From: CAYPEK01 sp964409645
GTDB taxonomy: Bacteria; UBP15; UBA6099
DNA length: 23,955 nt
Direction of reading: 5' to 3'
Assembly (NCBI GenBank): GCA_964409645.1
Contig: CAYPEK010000065.1
Span: 1-23,955, forward strand
Shown here: positions 9,395 through 16,770 of the stretch, in pieces
Layout of the letters: the number at the start of each line of letters is the position of its first letter
Position numbering within the stretch: the first letter of the stretch is position 1
The notes under the pieces: model-generated
What the model was told of the DNA's origin: nothing
Seen by the model: the letters and a program-made list of their open reading frames with translations, nothing else
Databases searched by the model: none
Translations under genes and position numbers: made by a program

Positions 9395-9571
9395 TTATCC
9401 CCACCAGAAGAAAATCAGAAAAATCACTATCACCGCTATAAAGATGCTCTTTACACCAGTTGCATTAACCTGTGCTTCCATTTCCCCTCCCGACACAGTT
9501 CGGGCCCTATTATCCCGAACATTGACCTCCTGTTTGAGTATTATTTCCCTTTTACCGATATTTTCAAACAT
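9395..9571 (-). CDS. Possible small tail-anchored membrane protein (hypothetical)
   Basis: A 58-codon open frame in the otherwise empty pbpC/DUF401 gap. The first 40 residues are polar and charged (MFENIGKREIILKQEV...). The last 18 (KSIFIAVIVIFLIFFWWG) form one hydrophobic segment ending at the stop, the layout of a C-tail-anchored protein. I do not recognise it. Evidence for coding is compositional only. ATG 9571 has no ribosome site; ATG 9481 has GGGAGGGG just before it and would give a 28-residue, almost wholly membrane peptide. In the same frame the sequence stays open upstream to about 9655 with a protein-like composition (ADEWFDKYSIFRN) but no standard start codon, so this could also be the remnant of a longer gene. 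It would diverge from the DUF401 gene. Confidence 0.4.
   Translation of the reverse strand: MFENIGKREIILKQEVNVRDNRARTVSGGEMEAQVNATGVKSIFIAVIVIFLIFFWWG
9498..9520. repeat. Perfect 7-bp inverted repeat
   Basis: GTTCGGG at 9498-9504 and CCCGAAC at 9514-9520, separated by nine bases. No T-run follows on either strand. On the minus strand it lies just upstream of the GGGAGGGG ribosome site for ATG 9481. It could be an mRNA hairpin controlling that start, an operator, or chance. Confidence 0.5.
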
Positions 9572-9650
9572 ATTTCTAAATATCGAATATTTGTCGAACC
9601 ATTCGTCCGCTCTTCGGTTTACATTCGGAACGTTCTTCTGCCTTCCAAGG

Positions 9651-9677
9651 TTTACTTATAACCCAACCGAATATAAT
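9651..9677 (+). promoter_or_regulatory. Possible sigma70-type promoter for the DUF401/C45 operon
   Basis: TTTACT (9651-9656), a 15-base spacer and a perfect TATAAT (9672-9677). Transcription would begin near 9684, so the first ATG (9688) would be nearly leaderless. ATG 9700 would have a leader of about 16 bases containing GGAA, 6 bases before it. The spacer is short and the -35 box is only a partial match. Confidence 0.4.
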
Positions 9678-9687
9678 ATTTCCGGCT

Positions 9688-10998
9688 ATGGAAATATTGA
9701 TGCAGATACCGGCGATCATCAAAGTGCTGATCCTGTTCACGGGTATCGTTGTCATATACAAGCTAAAAGTCCCTCTCTGGATCGCTCTGCTTTTTATTTC
9801 ATTACTCGCCGGGCTGTGGTTCGGGGCATCGATTGAGAAAACATTTCAATACGCGCTCAAATCGGCCTCATCTCCGGACACGCTTTTCCTATGCGCTGTA
9901 ATAATTCTGATCATGGGATTCAGCACAATGATGGACAAAACAGGCGTGCTGAAAAAAATCGTCGGCGCATTCAACGACCTGCTTGGAAAATCCATGTACA
10001 GCGGGGCGGCGCTTCCGGCACTCATCGGACTTCTTCCGATGCCCGGCGGCGCGGTATTCAGCGCTCCGATGGTGGACGCCGCCTGCGGTCCCGGCGGAAA
10101 GCAGACCCCGGAACAGAAAGCCGCCGTCAACTACTGGTTCAGGCACATCTGGGAATACTGGTGGCCCCTGTATCCGGGCATCATCCTCGCCTCATCACTG
10201 TTCAATATTTCCTCCGGAAAACTGTTCATTCTGCATGTTCCGCTTACTGTTGGCGCCGTTCTTTCCGGCTGGTTTTTCATACTGCGTCCGGCATTCAAGC
10301 AGGACGCGTCCGGTGAATGCGAAGCGGACGACAAACCGAAAGGCAGTTTCATTTCGACAATCAGAGAAAGCACTTCGATCATCATCGTTCTCGCGGCGAT
10401 TTTCGCGGTCGGGCCTATACTGTCGGCGACAGGAGTCAAAGGAATTCAGGTCAAATACTGGCCGGTGATAGTCGGTATGATGCTAGGTATTCTCTGGCTC
10501 TCGATATCATTAAAAATCAGCGTCAAAAACCAAATCAGATACATCTTCAATAAAAGCATGTTCTCAATGGTCCTGATGGCTGTGGGTGTGATGATGTTCA
10601 GGGACATACTCGTCGATGTAAACGCGTTCGATTACGCGCAGGCGGACCTGAAAGCGTACCACGTGCCGCCGATCGCGGTGATAGCCGCACTGCCGTTCAT
10701 ATCCGGCTTCATTCTCGGACTCGCAATCGGATTCGTCGGGGCATCATTTCCGCTTGTTATCTCCCTGATCCCCGCTGCGGCAATACATACCGACCACAGA
10801 TTCGCATATCTGACGCTCGCATATTCATTTGCTTATGCGGGAATGATGCTCAGCCCAGTCCATCTTTGTCTCGTAATGACAAAAGATTACTTCAAAGCTG
10901 AGTTCGCCGGAATCTATAAATGGATAATCAAACCTACGACGATAATTATTCTCATGGGGTTGCTTCTGTTCTCAATTTATCAGAAAATTTTAAACTAA
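9688..10998 (+). CDS. DUF401 family multi-pass membrane protein (predicted transporter)
   Basis: A 436-residue, very hydrophobic protein with roughly ten membrane segments and short loops. I place it in DUF401 from memory of the family, based on the conserved-looking block LPMPGGAVFSAPMV (about 116-129) followed by NYWFRHIWEYWWPLYPG (148-164). DUF401 proteins are grouped with ion-transporter-type carriers of organic anions, and their substrate is unknown. The LPMPGG and later GFVGASFPL segments resemble the glycine- and proline-rich re-entrant loops of such carriers. Two starts are possible: ATG 9688 and ATG 9700, the latter with GGAA upstream. The C45 hydrolase begins 20 bases after its stop with its own ribosome site, so the two are very likely co-transcribed. 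This suggests import or export of a compound the hydrolase acts on, which is an inference from position. Confidence 0.85.
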   Translation: MEILMQIPAIIKVLILFTGIVVIYKLKVPLWIALLFISLLAGLWFGASIEKTFQYALKSASSPDTLFLCAVIILIMGFSTMMDKTGVLKKIVGAFNDLLGKSMYSGAALPALIGLLPMPGGAVFSAPMVDAACGPGGKQTPEQKAAVNYWFRHIWEYWWPLYPGIILASSLFNISSGKLFILHVPLTVGAVLSGWFFILRPAFKQDASGECEADDKPKGSFISTIRESTSIIIVLAAIFAVGPILSATGVKGIQVKYWPVIVGMMLGILWLSISLKISVKNQIRYIFNKSMFSMVLMAVGVMMFRDILVDVNAFDYAQADLKAYHVPPIAVIAALPFISGFILGLAIGFVGASFPLVISLIPAAAIHTDHRFAYLTLAYSFAYAGMMLSPVHLCLVMTKDYFKAEFAGIYKWIIKPTTIIILMGLLLFSIYQKILN

Positions 10999-11018
10999 AT
11001 AAAACGGGGAGGCGGGAC

Positions 11019-12182
11019 ATGAAGGTACTGGACCTTAAAGGCGACGCATACGAAAGAGGACTTGCTCAGGGAAAGGCAATACGGGAAAAATGGCTGCAAC
11101 TCGAACACGACTTCTTTACATCGGAACTCATTTCGGCCGCTAAACCTTGGTTCCTGCCGACATTCGTCGTTAAAATCGCTCTCAAGACTTGGGGCAAAAA
11201 CCGCACGAAACCAACCGTCAACAAATATCTTCCGACAGCGGCGAAACGAGTGGAGGGCCTTGCGGAAGGGCTTGGAATGCCGAGCAATTACGCGTGGGGG
11301 CTTCAGTATGCAGAGATACTTTTCTGCCTTGCGGGAGACAGCATAGAAATTCCGGGCAACATAGGATGCACTCAGGCACATGCAACCCCGAAAGCCACCG
11401 CCGAGGGACGCCCGCTCACCGGCCGCAACTACGACTTCCCGAATATGCTTCTCCCCTACCAGATAGTGCGCCGCGAAACACCGACGGAAAAAGATCGCTT
11501 GGCAACTCTCACGGCAACACAGGTGGCACTGTGCGGCTCGCATCAGGGCATCAACGAAGCCGGTCTCGCAATCGGCTCGAACAATAACCGCGCTTGGATG
11601 GAGCAAGACTACAACGTGAAAGGCATCCCGACGCTGATGTTGCTGCAGGAGGCGCTCGAAACCTGCCGAACAACGAGCGAAGCCGTTGATTTTATGTCTA
11701 AATTCCCGGCAAGAGCAAGCGCGGGCTTCTTCGGCATCATGGACGATTCGGGCGACTGCAAAGTGCTTGAATTCACAGCGTCACGTTTCTCGATCAGAAC
11801 TCCGGACGACGCCGGTGTGCTCGCCCAATCCAACCACTTCATCAACATGAAAGAAGCGAATATCCCGGACGGAACCAAATGGAAGATCAAAGGCATGGAA
11901 CACATAGATTTCTATGAATCCACAAGAGCGCGTTTCGCAACAACCGACCGGCTCCTGCACGAAAACGCCGGAAAAATAACAATAGACACAATCAAGAGTA
12001 TTCTCAGCGACCACAGCTACGACCCTACAGGGAAAGGAACCGACTCCACAGTCTGCGCCCACGGCGAAGCGGGAAGCACACTTTCAAGTTACGTCATCGA
12101 CATAAAAGACAGAGTGATGTACGTAGCAGAAGACAACCCATGCAGAAGTAAATATGAAAAAGTAGAATTCCGGTATAAATAA
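11019..12182 (+). CDS. C45-family Ntn hydrolase (acyl-CoA:6-APA acyltransferase-like)
   Basis: A 387-residue protein of the peptidase C45 / acyl-coenzyme A:6-aminopenicillanic acid acyltransferase family. The N-terminal part is an alpha-helical region starting DLKGDAYERGLAQGKA, typical of the family. The nucleophile is Cys117 in NIGCTQAHA, where autocleavage before the Cys would expose it as the new N-terminus. LTGRNYDFP (133-141) contains the usual Arg-Asn-x-Asp of this fold. Members cleave or form amide bonds in penicillins, N-acyl amino acids, peptides or N-acyl amines; the substrate here is unknown. The start is ATG 11019 because GGGGAGGCGGGA precedes it; the frame is open further upstream but overlaps the DUF401 gene. 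No signal peptide is evident, so action in the cytoplasm is likely. It is convergent with the response regulator, 20 bases apart. Confidence 0.87.
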   Translation: MKVLDLKGDAYERGLAQGKAIREKWLQLEHDFFTSELISAAKPWFLPTFVVKIALKTWGKNRTKPTVNKYLPTAAKRVEGLAEGLGMPSNYAWGLQYAEILFCLAGDSIEIPGNIGCTQAHATPKATAEGRPLTGRNYDFPNMLLPYQIVRRETPTEKDRLATLTATQVALCGSHQGINEAGLAIGSNNNRAWMEQDYNVKGIPTLMLLQEALETCRTTSEAVDFMSKFPARASAGFFGIMDDSGDCKVLEFTASRFSIRTPDDAGVLAQSNHFINMKEANIPDGTKWKIKGMEHIDFYESTRARFATTDRLLHENAGKITIDTIKSILSDHSYDPTGKGTDSTVCAHGEAGSTLSSYVIDIKDRVMYVAEDNPCRSKYEKVEFRYK

Positions 12183-12202
12183 CAGGCGAAGAGCAACCCG
12201 TT

Positions 12203-12673
12203 TCAAGAACCGTTATCGCCACCGTTTTTGTGTGTTATATTTGATATTTCTTCCCAGATGGACACATTGTCCGTCCTTTTTTTCAGCGCCTGTTCGGCCG
12301 CGTTGACAAGTTCGTCGAACGAAAACGGCTTGCTCATAAACTTGACCGCACCGGCAAGCAAAGACGACACCTTCGTCGGCAGGTCACGCAGAGTGGACAC
12401 CATAATAATAGGAATCGCGCTAAGACGCCCGTCTTTTGCTATTGCGCGACAGATATCACTTCCGTTTGCGTCGGGAAGCATAAAATCCAACAGTATTAGA
12501 TCGGGAGTTCTCTCATTCAATATTTTATAGGCTTCATTCCAGTCGAAAGCGGAAAACGCAACGAAACCGGATTGTTCCATTACCATGCTCATCAGCTCAT
12601 TCATATCCGGGTCGTCTTCAATTATTAATACAGTTTTGGTTGTAACTTTATATTCCGTATCCGGTACACTCAT
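12203..12673 (-). CDS. Single-domain response regulator (receiver domain)
   Basis: A 156-residue CheY-like receiver protein with no output domain. Landmarks are intact: acidic pocket EDD (19-21), phospho-acceptor Asp63 in LLDFMLPD, the switch Ser93 in MVST, and Lys115 in MSKPF. About 30 residues follow the receiver domain (ALKKRTDNVS...THKNGGDNGS). They show no recognisable DNA-binding or enzymatic domain. It should act by protein-protein contact after phosphorylation by a histidine kinase; no kinase lies in the window. The start is ATG 12673 with AGAGGTG 6-7 bases upstream, in preference to GTG 12682. It lies 114 bases downstream of the SGNH gene on the same strand, so co-transcription is possible. 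A link to the neighbouring unknown gene is speculative. Confidence 0.92.
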   Translation of the reverse strand: MSVPDTEYKVTTKTVLIIEDDPDMNELMSMVMEQSGFVAFSAFDWNEAYKILNERTPDLILLDFMLPDANGSDICRAIAKDGRLSAIPIIMVSTLRDLPTKVSSLLAGAVKFMSKPFSFDELVNAAEQALKKRTDNVSIWEEISNITHKNGGDNGS

Positions 12674-12787
12674 GACCCGCACCTCTTATCTATTAGTTGC
12701 CACAAATCAATCACAGGTGCATGAGTGTATTAACAGGCTATTTATCGGTTTTGTTCCGGACAGCAAAAAATACCGGAGGGTTCTCGC

Positions 12788-13816
12788 TCATCGCTTTTTT
12801 GAGTTCAGCGCTTTTAACACTCCCGGCTCAATTTGTTCCGCGATAATCCGGTGCGCCGCCGCGTTCAGATGGAAATCACCCGGCGCGGCCCAGAATTGCA
12901 TCAGATTGCCACGTTTCGCAAGTTCCGGCGTGACATCAACGTAAGGAATCCCTTCTCTCTCAAGCTCTGCCTCCACTTGCCGGTGAAACATATAGTACGG
13001 GTACGGAGTTCCCTGCTCCATTCCTTTATATATCGCCCAAGGGAATATCACAAAAATGACCGGCGGCCCTTCCTTGCTCAGTTTACCGAAACCAGCCGCC
13101 GCCGATTTCCAATCTCTGAAAAATTTCCCTTCGGGAGTGTACACCGATCTCATGAATTCAACACTCACCGGCGCCTCAATTCCAGATTCACCGGATTCCT
13201 TCACATTGTATGCATTTGTTCGGTCTTTTATCATTCCTCGCAGATATGAAAGAAAACGATACACTCTCAAATGATCGCCAAGGAACACTTTCAGCTTCCC
13301 GACCGACGAATCACCGACATAAACAGGATAAATCTCCGTCAAGTCGTTCAGCGTGTACTGAACTATCACAAGATCGGGACGATACTTTGCCGCAGAATGC
13401 TTGTAAACAAGCAACTCCTGCGCGGTATTGTACCCACCCACACCGAAGTTCATAAATTCGGTTTTCATCCCGTTATCGTTTAATTTGTTTTCAAGGACTT
13501 TCATATAAGTTTCTTCGGGTTTAAGCTCAACAGCCATTGTCATCGAGTCACCAATACAAGCCACCCTTATCGTCCCGGCCGGTTTCTTGGCGTTCCATTC
13601 TATGTCTCTATATCCTTCACCATTGATCGAAACCTCGCTCCCGCCGACTCTGTATCTGATTCCGGGTTTCATCTCAAAATTCATATCCGGAATCTTACTC
13701 CGCCTGTAAGCTGACGGCATGAAAGCGCCGGTCATTCTGAATGCCGCCTCCATCGCAGCCAAAACACAAGCGGCAACAATACATATTGTCAGAAACACAA
13801 AAATAGTTTTCTTCAT
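12788..13816 (-). CDS. SGNH/GDSL-family hydrolase, membrane-anchored or lipoprotein
   Basis: A 342-residue SGNH hydrolase. The four blocks are visible: GDSM with nucleophile Ser91, FGVGGYNT with the block-II Gly (125-128), YTLND with Asn157, and PGDFHLN with Asp314 and His316. These enzymes hydrolyse esters, often acetyl groups on polysaccharide or peptidoglycan, or lipid esters. The N-terminus (MKK, then hydrophobic to about residue 25) is a signal anchor. VAAC at 14-17 also fits a lipobox, so lipidation at Cys17 is possible. Either way the catalytic domain should face the periplasm or the outside. ATG 13816 or the adjoining GTG 13819 could be the start; AAAGGA lies about 11-14 bases upstream, a loose fit. 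It diverges from the coiled-coil gene across about 155 bases. Confidence 0.9.
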   Translation of the reverse strand: MKKTIFVFLTICIVAACVLAAMEAAFRMTGAFMPSAYRRSKIPDMNFEMKPGIRYRVGGSEVSINGEGYRDIEWNAKKPAGTIRVACIGDSMTMAVELKPEETYMKVLENKLNDNGMKTEFMNFGVGGYNTAQELLVYKHSAAKYRPDLVIVQYTLNDLTEIYPVYVGDSSVGKLKVFLGDHLRVYRFLSYLRGMIKDRTNAYNVKESGESGIEAPVSVEFMRSVYTPEGKFFRDWKSAAAGFGKLSKEGPPVIFVIFPWAIYKGMEQGTPYPYYMFHRQVEAELEREGIPYVDVTPELAKRGNLMQFWAAPGDFHLNAAAHRIIAEQIEPGVLKALNSKKR

Positions 13817-13927
13817 CACTTAATCAGGCATCCTTTTAACATTCGGTAATTTTATAAGAAACAGTCTATCTGAAAAAGACCGGATGAGTTACATAATTTT
13901 AGGACTACCACTGTTTAATTTCGCGCC

Positions 13928-13951
13928 AAAGTGAAATAATAAAAGTGAAAT
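13928..13951 (+). repeat. Tandem 10-bp direct repeat in a divergent promoter region
   Basis: AAAGTGAAAT occurs at 13928-13937 and again at 13942-13951, 14 bases apart, 25 bases before the ATG of the coiled-coil gene. It is A-rich and lies where promoter elements are expected. It may be a pair of operator half-sites or simple sequence duplication. Confidence 0.5.
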
Positions 13952-13975
13952 GTAAATAATGGGAGAGCGGGATTG

Positions 13976-15370
13976 ATGGAAGAGAATAATAACCCAAACA
14001 AAATCCATGTCGGAGAGCAATTTTATAGGAACCTCGAATTTAACGATGATAAAATCCTCGCCAATATAGACCTCGCAATCGACCTCTATACCGGAAAACT
14101 CGACAAGAAAGAAGGCGGCGACTCGGCGGTAAACTACGAACGAGCGCTTGGGATATTCAGCATTTCCTACCTGAGAATAGCGCAGGATATTCTGAGAAAG
14201 CGTGAGGCCGATCTAACTCCGGAGCAAAAGATATTTTTGAATTTCGGAGTTCTCGATGAAAGATTAATCCAGAACGACGCCGTAGTGGAAATCCTCATCA
14301 GCGAAATTCAAACGCCACTCAAGCATGGGAACTTTGAAGTTTATTACATGAACGAATGGATGGAAAAAATTGCCCGCGGGAGCATAACCCCAACCTCGGA
14401 CGCCGCGCAAGTAAAATCAAAAACCAAAACGAAGGAAGACGAGGACAAGCTCAGGGAAAAACGCAAAAAACTCGAAGAGGACCTCGGAAACCTATACAAA
14501 CAGGAACGCGAAACATTTATAGAACTGAGCAAAATATTCAAACTGATATCGCCGGACGGCGAGCAGGGCGACAAGCTGAAAATACTCAACGCCGCACGCA
14601 AAAGATTTACGCAACTCGAGCATATCGTACACGAGCAAAACATAAGATATTCCGAAGTGGAGAGCATCAAAGCCCGTGAAAAAACGAACGAGGATGCCCT
14701 CAACTCCGCAGACGGCATCGCAGCCAAATACGAGCGAATCAAAGAAGAATTCTCCATATTAATCAACGTAATGAAAAGCTGTGCGGCACGCGGCAGGCTT
14801 CTCAGAAACACACCGGTGCTGATCGACAAATGGATACCTCTCGACCAGCGGCTCACCATCAATATCAAAGAACAAGTCGCGAAACTCCTCGACCAGTTCG
14901 AAGAAGTGGACTGCTCGATATTCAGAGACCGGGAGGGCAACAGGAAAGCGCCGAAAGTCCTGATCGTTCCGGGCATAGGTACAGGAATGGCGTGGCGGGA
15001 CAGACTCATGATCCCGTTATTCGCCCCCCCCACCCTTCAGGCGGACACCAGCATTCTCCGAACACTCGCCGGATTCAGGTGGCACATTACCACCGCCTCA
15101 TACAACTGGAAAGAACTGCCCGGTGAAATAGGAAGCATGTACAAACTGATTTATCCGGACCTCTCGTTCACAAACCTCGAAAGGTCTTTCACGGACGACT
15201 ATGTAAAATGGGTTACAAAGGAAGCGCTCGGATTTCAGGTGCTACCACCAAACGTGCGCTCGCTTTTCTGGAAAAAAATCCCGTTCTCGGACACCCACAA
15301 AAAAGAGTTGGCGAAGCGCGCAACGGTTTATGGGAAACTGCTCTCAGGCGATCAAATGCACGGCAATTGA
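13976..15370 (+). CDS. Hypothetical coiled-coil protein with a uniform C-terminal domain
   Basis: A 464-residue protein that I do not recognise. There is no signal peptide and no hydrophobic membrane segment, so it is probably cytoplasmic. Three parts are visible. Residues 1-135 are a mixed helical region with NYERALGIFSISYLRIAQDILRK. Residues about 148-265 are very rich in Lys, Glu and Arg with heptad-like spacing, consistent with a coiled coil. Residues about 325-464 form a compact domain with many aromatic residues (KVLIVPGIGTGMAWRDRLMI, FRWHITTASYNWKELPG). VPGIGTG is reminiscent of a glycine loop but is not a P-loop. ATG 13976 follows GGGAGAGCGGGA; TTG 13973 is less likely. It diverges from the SGNH gene and is convergent with thiolase, 11 bases apart, so it is probably transcribed alone. 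Confidence 0.85.
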   Translation: MEENNNPNKIHVGEQFYRNLEFNDDKILANIDLAIDLYTGKLDKKEGGDSAVNYERALGIFSISYLRIAQDILRKREADLTPEQKIFLNFGVLDERLIQNDAVVEILISEIQTPLKHGNFEVYYMNEWMEKIARGSITPTSDAAQVKSKTKTKEDEDKLREKRKKLEEDLGNLYKQERETFIELSKIFKLISPDGEQGDKLKILNAARKRFTQLEHIVHEQNIRYSEVESIKAREKTNEDALNSADGIAAKYERIKEEFSILINVMKSCAARGRLLRNTPVLIDKWIPLDQRLTINIKEQVAKLLDQFEEVDCSIFRDREGNRKAPKVLIVPGIGTGMAWRDRLMIPLFAPPTLQADTSILRTLAGFRWHITTASYNWKELPGEIGSMYKLIYPDLSFTNLERSFTDDYVKWVTKEALGFQVLPPNVRSLFWKKIPFSDTHKKELAKRATVYGKLLSGDQMHGN

Positions 15371-15381
15371 TATAGGCAGGT

Positions 15382-16569
15382 TTATTTTTCCATTCTTACA
15401 ATCATCGTCACCGATTCGCCGCCGCCGAGGCAGAGCGATGCTTGGCCTGTCTTCAAGTCGCGTTTTTTCATTTCATAAAGAAGCGTCGTCAGGACACGTG
15501 CTCCGGAACCGCCGATCGGATGCCCGAGCGCGACCGATCCACCATTGACATTCGTGTTGTCTGTGCTCATACCCAACTCCCTCATCACACAAACGGTCGA
15601 TCCGGAGAACGCCTCGTTCACTTCGTTGAGATCTATATCTTTTAATTCGAGTCCGGCTTTTTTCAAAACTTTGGGAATTGATTTGATCGGCGCTATGAGC
15701 ACATATTTCATATCGAGTCCCGACGAGCCGTGAGCCAAAATTTCCGCCATCGGCTTGCAGCCGAGAGCTTCCGCCTTTTCCCGCGCCATCAGGCACACCG
15801 CCGAAGCCCCGTCCGCTATAATCGACGAGTTGCCGGCAGTGGCATAGCCGTCTTTTCGGAACGCGGGCTTCATCTTCGCCAGCGATTCGTAATCCGTCGG
15901 ACGCGGCCCTTCGTCAGTGTCGAAAACCACCTTCTCGCCCTTCTTGCCGGGGATCTCCACCGGAACTATTTCGTCCTTAAATTTTCCATCGGCTATGCTT
16001 TTCAGCGCCCGCACATAACTCATCTCGGCATACTTGTCCTGATCTTCGCGGCTGATTTTGTAATCGTCGCTTATCAAATCGTTGCTTATTCCCATGTGAA
16101 AATCGTTCACGATATCCCACAGCCCGTCGTGCACCATGTGGTCCATGATCTTTCCGTTGCCCATTCTGAAACCAAAGCGTGCCTTTTCGAGGTAGAACGG
16201 AGCGAGGCTCATATTTTCCATCCCGCCCGCAACCACAACATCCGCATCCCCGCACTTAATCGCCTGAGCTGCGAGGCCGATCGCCTTCAGCCCTCCGCCG
16301 CATACCTTATTTATAGTCAGCGCCCCTGTTTCCCACGGCAACCCGGCCTTCACCATTGCCTGCCTTGCCGGATTTTGCCCGCAGCCGCACGGAAGAACTT
16401 GACTCATAATGACCTCATCGACTGCCTCTTTTGGGGCTCCCGCCCTCGACAATGCCTCATTTATCACAATCGACCCTAGCGTGGTCGCTGGAATCTGCGA
16501 AAGTGACCCATTAAAAGTTCCTAAAGCGGTCCTGCATGCGCTAATTATCACAACGTCTCTTTTGTCCAT
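15382..16569 (-). CDS. Acetyl-CoA C-acetyltransferase (thiolase)
   Basis: A 395-residue thiolase of the acetoacetyl-CoA type, normal in length. It either condenses two acetyl-CoA to acetoacetyl-CoA or runs the reverse cleavage. Catalytic residues are present: nucleophile Cys90 in NKVCGGGLKA, His350 in GHPIGGSGAR, and Cys380 in LCLGGGE. The block after the nucleophile reads CGGG rather than the more common CGSG, a minor variation. The enzyme is cytoplasmic. A GGAGG ribosome site lies 11 bases before ATG 16569. It diverges from acetyl-CoA synthetase across a 293-base region with promoters for both, so the two may be co-regulated in acetate, ketone-body or butanoate metabolism. Other genes of such a pathway are not in view, so the physiological direction is open. 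Confidence 0.95.
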   Translation of the reverse strand: MDKRDVVIISACRTALGTFNGSLSQIPATTLGSIVINEALSRAGAPKEAVDEVIMSQVLPCGCGQNPARQAMVKAGLPWETGALTINKVCGGGLKAIGLAAQAIKCGDADVVVAGGMENMSLAPFYLEKARFGFRMGNGKIMDHMVHDGLWDIVNDFHMGISNDLISDDYKISREDQDKYAEMSYVRALKSIADGKFKDEIVPVEIPGKKGEKVVFDTDEGPRPTDYESLAKMKPAFRKDGYATAGNSSIIADGASAVCLMAREKAEALGCKPMAEILAHGSSGLDMKYVLIAPIKSIPKVLKKAGLELKDIDLNEVNEAFSGSTVCVMRELGMSTDNTNVNGGSVALGHPIGGSGARVLTTLLYEMKKRDLKTGQASLCLGGGESVTMIVRMEK

Positions 16570-16574
16570 TATTT

Positions 16575-16685
16575 AAGCGGCCTCCAATCGAAGTAATAAA
16601 AGGTGATTTTACGCTCAAAAAGCGGCCACTGCAATAAGGCGGCTGATTTTAAAAAAGCGGCTGTTTAAGCCACAAAAAAGCGGCC
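16575..16685. repeat. Cluster of five A-tract/GCGGC direct repeats
   Basis: The short unit A(2-6)GCGGC(C/T) occurs five times in one orientation: about 16575-16582, 16617-16627, 16636-16643 (variant AAGGCGGCT), 16651-16661 and 16674-16685. GCGG start positions are 45, 17, 18 and 23 bases apart. One copy lies between the -10 and -35 boxes of the thiolase promoter and another touches the thiolase ribosome site. A role as operator sites is inferred. Confidence 0.7.
16606..16634 (-). promoter_or_regulatory. Possible thiolase promoter
   Basis: Read on the minus strand: TTGCAG (16634-16629), a 17-base spacer, then TAAAAT (16611-16606). Transcription would start near 16599, giving a 30-base leader. 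The -35 box matches the consensus at only three positions. One GCGGC repeat fills most of the spacer. Confidence 0.45.
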
Positions 16686-16740
16686 TTGAAACGGTTTCCC
16701 AAAACAGGTTCATGCCTATTGAGAAAAGTTTCACAAACGC

Positions 16741-16770
16741 TTGACATAAAAACAGCCTGAATAGTAAAAT
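16741..16770 (+). promoter_or_regulatory. Sigma70-type promoter for acetyl-CoA synthetase
   Basis: A perfect TTGACA (16741-16746), an 18-base spacer and TAAAAT (16765-16770). Transcription is expected from about 16777, leaving a leader of about 86 bases before ATG 16863. A strong AGGAGGT ribosome site is at 16850-16856. This is the best promoter in the window. Confidence 0.72.

Noticed and set aside
9556..9592. AT-rich inverted repeats CGATATTT/AAATATCG and AAATAT-CGA-ATATTT
   Set aside because: Short, AT-rich and partly inside the possible small gene. Such repeats are likely by chance in this composition.
9372..9836. Plus-strand open frame of 154 codons across the pbpC-DUF401 gap
   Set aside because: It runs 149 bases into the DUF401 gene in another frame, has no ribosome site, and its composition (Ser, Leu, Phe, Thr rich) looks like the complement of the minus-strand frame.
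12756..12782. TCCGG...CCGGA hairpin after the SGNH gene
   Set aside because: Only five base pairs with a 13-base loop that itself holds the T-run; not a proper terminator.
15730..16479. Plus-strand open frame of 249 codons
   Set aside because: Antisense to the thiolase, whose catalytic motifs are all present on the minus strand.
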